DNA from: an uncultured Ruminococcus sp.
GTDB lineage: Bacteria; Bacillota; Clostridia; Oscillospirales; Ruminococcaceae
DNA length: 7,808 nucleotides
Assembly (NCBI GenBank): GCA_900545125.1
Contig: UQXS01000112.1
Location: 1 to 7,808, forward strand
Reading direction: 5' to 3'
The notes under the pieces are model-generated. The model saw only the letters and a list, made by a program, of their open reading frames with translations. It did not search any database and was not told the origin of the DNA. Position 1 is the stretch's first letter. Each line of letters begins with the position of its first letter. The position numbers were made by a program, and so were the translations under genes. Below, in pieces: positions 5,875 through 7,808 of this stretch.

Positions 5875-6648
5875 TTACTGCTTATGCTTTTTTTTTATGC
5901 TTTCCAGATTCTTTATGAAGTGTCTTTTGTTTTCATGTCGGATCTCTTTATATTTTTTCAGATGCTCCAATAAATTTTCCGACGAGTATAGAGCAAATAA
6001 GAATTTCCTGCTTTCGGATCTGCTCTCTTTATATGTAAATATTTGTTTTTTTAGTTCTTCTATAAATACTATTATTTCATTATCTTTAGCATACTGTCTG
6101 ATTTTATCTATTACTTTTGCCGAGCTTACAAGATCGATAATAAAAATTCCATAGAAAAATCCGATAAAAAATGAAAATGCAAGATTTTTTGAAAGCCATT
6201 CAAGCGTATTAATTATATAAGGATTTATAAGAAAATAGTAAAATGCACTCAATATATACCAGAAAAAAGTAAATGTAGGGCATATTATACCTTTTATATT
6301 TCCAAAATTGTTAGAATAGTCCCAAAGTTTGATATTCATTTTTACAATAAATATCAGACCGGTAAGATATTCCACAGCCGTTATTGCCAGTGCCATTATG
6401 ATAAAAAGCGTAAGCTTTCTTAATACTATATTTTCTATAGGCAAAAACGTTTCCATATGTGACAGTAAAAACAAAATTACTAAACTGCACCCATACAGCG
6501 GCAAATAAGGACCTATAAGAAAGCCGGGATTTATCCATTTGTGCTTAGGATTTGAGTCGGAAAAGAATTTGCGAAAAATAACCTCCAGACCCCAACCGAT
6601 AACACTGCCAATGGCAAATAGAAAAGCGATAACCAAAAAGAAATTCAT
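5875..6648 (-). CDS. CmpB-like putative ABC-transporter type IV integral membrane protein
   Basis: 257 residues, with about five membrane segments (roughly 4-24, 51-66, 79-102, 123-145, 155-176) and a basic, probably cytoplasmic tail of about 80 residues (KYKEIRHENKRHF). The motifs fit the putative ABC-transporter type IV / CmpB family: GWGLE (18-22), NPGFLIGPYLPLYG (40-53), EYLTG (93-97), WDYS (109-112) and NIKGIIC (117-123). The family is widespread in Firmicutes; despite the name its transport role is not well established and no ATPase is nearby. Base composition is very A/T-rich, with many AAA/ATA/TTT codons, unlike the genes to the left. Only a weak GGTGA lies near the ATG, while a TATAAT sits ten bases upstream of it. 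The downstream neighbour is a separately controlled acetyltransferase. Family call good, function unknown. Confidence 0.85.
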   Translation of the reverse strand: MNFFLVIAFLFAIGSVIGWGLEVIFRKFFSDSNPKHKWINPGFLIGPYLPLYGCSLVILFLLSHMETFLPIENIVLRKLTLFIIMALAITAVEYLTGLIFIVKMNIKLWDYSNNFGNIKGIICPTFTFFWYILSAFYYFLINPYIINTLEWLSKNLAFSFFIGFFYGIFIIDLVSSAKVIDKIRQYAKDNEIIVFIEELKKQIFTYKESRSESRKFLFALYSSENLLEHLKKYKEIRHENKRHFIKNLESIKKKHKQ

Positions 6649-6657
6649 AATATCACC

Positions 6658-6686
6658 ATTATAATCTATAACATTTGATTTGACAT
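6658..6686 (-). promoter_or_regulatory. Candidate promoter giving a near-leaderless mRNA for the CmpB-like gene
   Basis: TATAAT at 6658-6663 (minus strand) lies 17 bases after ATGTCA (6681-6686), which matches four of six -35 positions. A start about seven bases after TATAAT falls near 6651, only three bases before the ATG at 6648. If this promoter is used, the mRNA would have almost no leader. The gene could instead be read from further upstream. Confidence 0.4.
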
Positions 6687-6719
6687 TGCTGGATTGCTGC
6701 TCAGTTTTTCTGCATTAAC

Positions 6720-6804
6720 TGGTGCGCCTGACAGGAATCGAACCTGCATGCCTCTCGGCACAAGAACCTAAATCTTGCGTGTCTGCCAATTTCACCACAG
6801 GCGC
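6720..6804 (-). tRNA. tRNA-Leu (anticodon UAG), CCA encoded
   Basis: 85 bases on the minus strand, reading leucine CUA (and, by wobble, other CUN codons). The acceptor arms GCGCCTG and CAGGCGC pair fully, followed by discriminator A and a genomically encoded CCA (6720-6722). The anticodon stem CAAGA/TCTTG holds loop TTTAGGT, giving anticodon TAG. The long variable arm TGCCGAGAGGCA is the class II feature expected of leucine, and the T arm GCAGG-TTCGATT-CCTGT is regular. It lies between the VOC gene and the CmpB-like gene, 41 bases after the VOC stop. No att-site duplication of its 3' end was noticed in the window. Confidence 0.96.
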
Positions 6805-6845
6805 ATATAAAATATTGGTTTATTACATACTTGATAAATTTAATT

Positions 6846-7247
6846 TTAACGTTTAAACGGTTTTTTAAACGAGCCGATTTCAATTAAATTTCCCTCCGGG
6901 TCAGCAATATAACAGGTTCTCTGCCCCCAAGGCTCAGTTGTAGGCTCTAATATTGATGCTGCACCTTTTTTGACAGCTTTAAGATATTCAATATCCACTT
7001 CTTCAAACGTATCAACATACAAAGCAATTTCAAAATGACCATTCACATTATTTATATATTCGTACTTTCTATTTGTCATTTTTTCAAAATCATTTCGCCC
7101 GTAAAGCAGAAACAACGTACCATCCTTTATCAAATATACATTTGATGTGTTTTCATCTTCTTTGATTTCAAAACCGAGGACATCTCTATAAAATCGAATC
7201 ATTTTGCCCATATCATTAACAAATAAACCAAATCCGTCTAATTTCAT
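6846..7247 (-). CDS. VOC family protein (glyoxalase/bleomycin resistance/dioxygenase fold)
   Basis: 133 residues, a normal single-domain VOC length. Two beta-alpha-beta-beta-beta modules are visible: MKLDGFGLFVNDMGKMIRFYRDVLGFEI (1-28) and HFEIALYVDT... DPEGNLIEI (71-124). Typical marks are FYRDVLGF (19-26), the acidic HFEIALYV (71-78, with Glu73) and YIADPEGNLIEIGSF (113-127, with Glu123). The usual first metal ligand, a His in strand one, reads as Phe here (GFGLFV), so if it is an enzyme the metal site is altered. Family members isomerise, cleave or sequester small molecules, including antibiotics such as bleomycin or fosfomycin; the substrate here is unknown. ATG 7247 is chosen because GGGGAGG (7254-7260) lies six bases upstream; the in-frame TTG at 7262 overlaps that RBS. 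Its neighbours are a GNAT gene upstream and tRNA-Leu downstream. Confidence 0.88.
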   Translation of the reverse strand: MKLDGFGLFVNDMGKMIRFYRDVLGFEIKEDENTSNVYLIKDGTLFLLYGRNDFEKMTNRKYEYINNVNGHFEIALYVDTFEEVDIEYLKAVKKGAASILEPTTEPWGQRTCYIADPEGNLIEIGSFKKPFKR

Positions 7248-7253
7248 AAGATT

Positions 7254-7260
7254 CCTCCCC
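7254..7260 (-). promoter_or_regulatory. RBS deciding the VOC gene start
   Basis: GGGGAGG six bases before ATG 7247. A longer reading from TTG 7262 would place the start codon on the RBS itself, so the shorter protein is preferred. Confidence 0.75.
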
Positions 7261-7275
7261 AAATTCCAACTTGTT

Positions 7276-7301
7276 TAAATAAATCATTGCATATTTATTT
7301 A
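7276..7301 (-). repeat. A/T-only inverted repeat upstream of the VOC gene
   Basis: taaataaat (7276-7284) and atttattta (7293-7301) are perfect nine-base complements around cattgcat. The pairing is entirely A/T and thus weak. It lies 40 bases downstream of the GNAT stop and 29 bases before the VOC start, so it might be an operator or a poor terminator. No convincing promoter was identified in this 93-base gap. Confidence 0.35.
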
Positions 7302-7340
7302 GAACCTGGCATTAAGTAGAAAAATAATTCAGCAGCACAT

Positions 7341-7793
7341 TTAGAGTTTGTTTGACATCTTCAAAAGCGGAATCCATTCATCTTCAATAATTTTTTCGCC
7401 ATTCAGTTTAAAGCCATGATTTTGATAGAATGCAATTCCCCGTATGTTATATTCAAGCACCCACAGCCATGACGCATTTTTTTCACGGACAGCGAAATCT
7501 AATAACTGTGCACCGATTCCACAACTCTGAAATTGTGGCTCAACGTACAACTTTTCAATTTCGCTGCCGGAAATGCGGATGATTCCTTTTATTATACCAT
7601 CGTCATATACATAAGTATTATTAAGCGCTTCTGAATCTTTTGTATATTCCAAAGCCATATCAATAACGTTCAGCTCTCCGAAATAAAATGATTCATTGTG
7701 GAAGAACGGATAAAAATTAGTGCGGTAATTAGTAATAATGATCTCTGCAATACGGGATGCGTCTGTTGATAATGCTGATCTTATAAAATTCAT
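7341..7793 (-). CDS. GNAT family N-acetyltransferase
   Basis: 150 residues, complete. The acetyl-CoA-binding motif A is at 79-101: strand IEKLYVEPQF, then Q89-S-C-G92-I-G94 and helix AQLLDFAVREK. Motif B follows as VLEYNIRGIAFYQNHGF (112-128), ending in the FY-x-x-x-GF signature that closes the catalytic fold. The N-terminus IRSALSTDASRIAEIIITNYRTNFYPFF (4-31) is the usual variable helical part. GGGG five bases before ATG 7793 is a fair RBS. Substrate unknown: small GNAT proteins of this kind acetylate antibiotics, amino acids or ribosomal proteins. The promoter must lie beyond the right edge. The VOC gene 93 bases downstream may share its transcript. It is distinct from the longer YhbS-like acetyltransferase at 5017-5670. 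Confidence 0.93.
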   Translation of the reverse strand: MNFIRSALSTDASRIAEIIITNYRTNFYPFFHNESFYFGELNVIDMALEYTKDSEALNNTYVYDDGIIKGIIRISGSEIEKLYVEPQFQSCGIGAQLLDFAVREKNASWLWVLEYNIRGIAFYQNHGFKLNGEKIIEDEWIPLLKMSNKL

Positions 7794-7808
7794 TTTATCC
7801 CCTTTCTG

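Noticed and set aside
6680..6685. Plus-strand TTGACA between the tRNA and the CmpB-like gene
   Set aside because: No -10 at 16-18 bases downstream and no plus-strand gene to serve.
6720..6804. tRNA-Leu as an integration site for a mobile element
   Set aside because: No integrase gene and no noticed duplicate of the tRNA 3' end in the window; the low GC alone is not enough.
6802..6837. TTATCA-17-TATTTT as a promoter for tRNA-Leu
   Set aside because: The predicted start would fall inside the mature tRNA, so it cannot produce a full precursor.
7248..7262. Five-residue extension of the VOC protein from TTG 7262
   Set aside because: The codons would encode the ribosome binding site of ATG 7247.

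Overview
The window looks like chromosomal DNA of a low-GC, anaerobic gut or rumen Firmicute (Clostridia; a Ruminococcus-like Oscillospiraceae is my best guess). The grounds are strong AGGAGG-type ribosome binding sites, A/T-rich intergenic DNA with consensus sigma-A promoters, a CmpB-type membrane protein, and a zinc-ribbon/TPR protein of a type I associate with gut Clostridia. The assignment is inference. Every gene I can support lies on the minus strand, so the region is read from high to low coordinates. No insertion sequence, CRISPR array or phage gene is visible.

Layout in transcription order. Positions 7793-5875 are very A/T-rich and hold a GNAT acetyltransferase, a VOC (glyoxalase/bleomycin-resistance fold) protein, tRNA-Leu(UAG) and a five-helix CmpB-like membrane protein. 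Positions 5792-5017 hold a second, YhbS-like GNAT acetyltransferase with an elaborate leader. That leader has an 11-codon TTG-start ORF in frame with the main gene, two interleaved inverted repeats in pseudoknot order, and an anti-Shine-Dalgarno CCUCC inside one stem arm. This is the most interesting part of the window. Positions 4956-2869 are a translationally coupled pair: an AraC-family regulator and a zinc-ribbon/TPR protein with a C-terminal membrane segment. Positions 2801-1607 hold a consensus promoter and a membrane-anchored VanY/M15-type protein whose zinc motif looks degenerate. Positions 1481-1 hold most of an OppA-like peptide-binding lipoprotein that runs off the left edge.

How the genes may work together: the VanY-like protein and the peptide-binding lipoprotein both face the outside of the cell and both relate to peptides or cell-wall stems, so a link is possible but unproven. 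The AraC regulator and TPR protein almost certainly share one mRNA. The two acetyltransferases and the VOC protein belong to fold families that often modify or bind small toxic molecules. The leader of the second acetyltransferase suggests control by ribosome position or a ligand, in the style of resistance-gene attenuators. Sampled GC falls from about 50% (3361-3420) and 42% (4201-4260) to 32% (5281-5340) and 22-23% (6061-6120, 7021-7080), so the right third may have a different history from the left.
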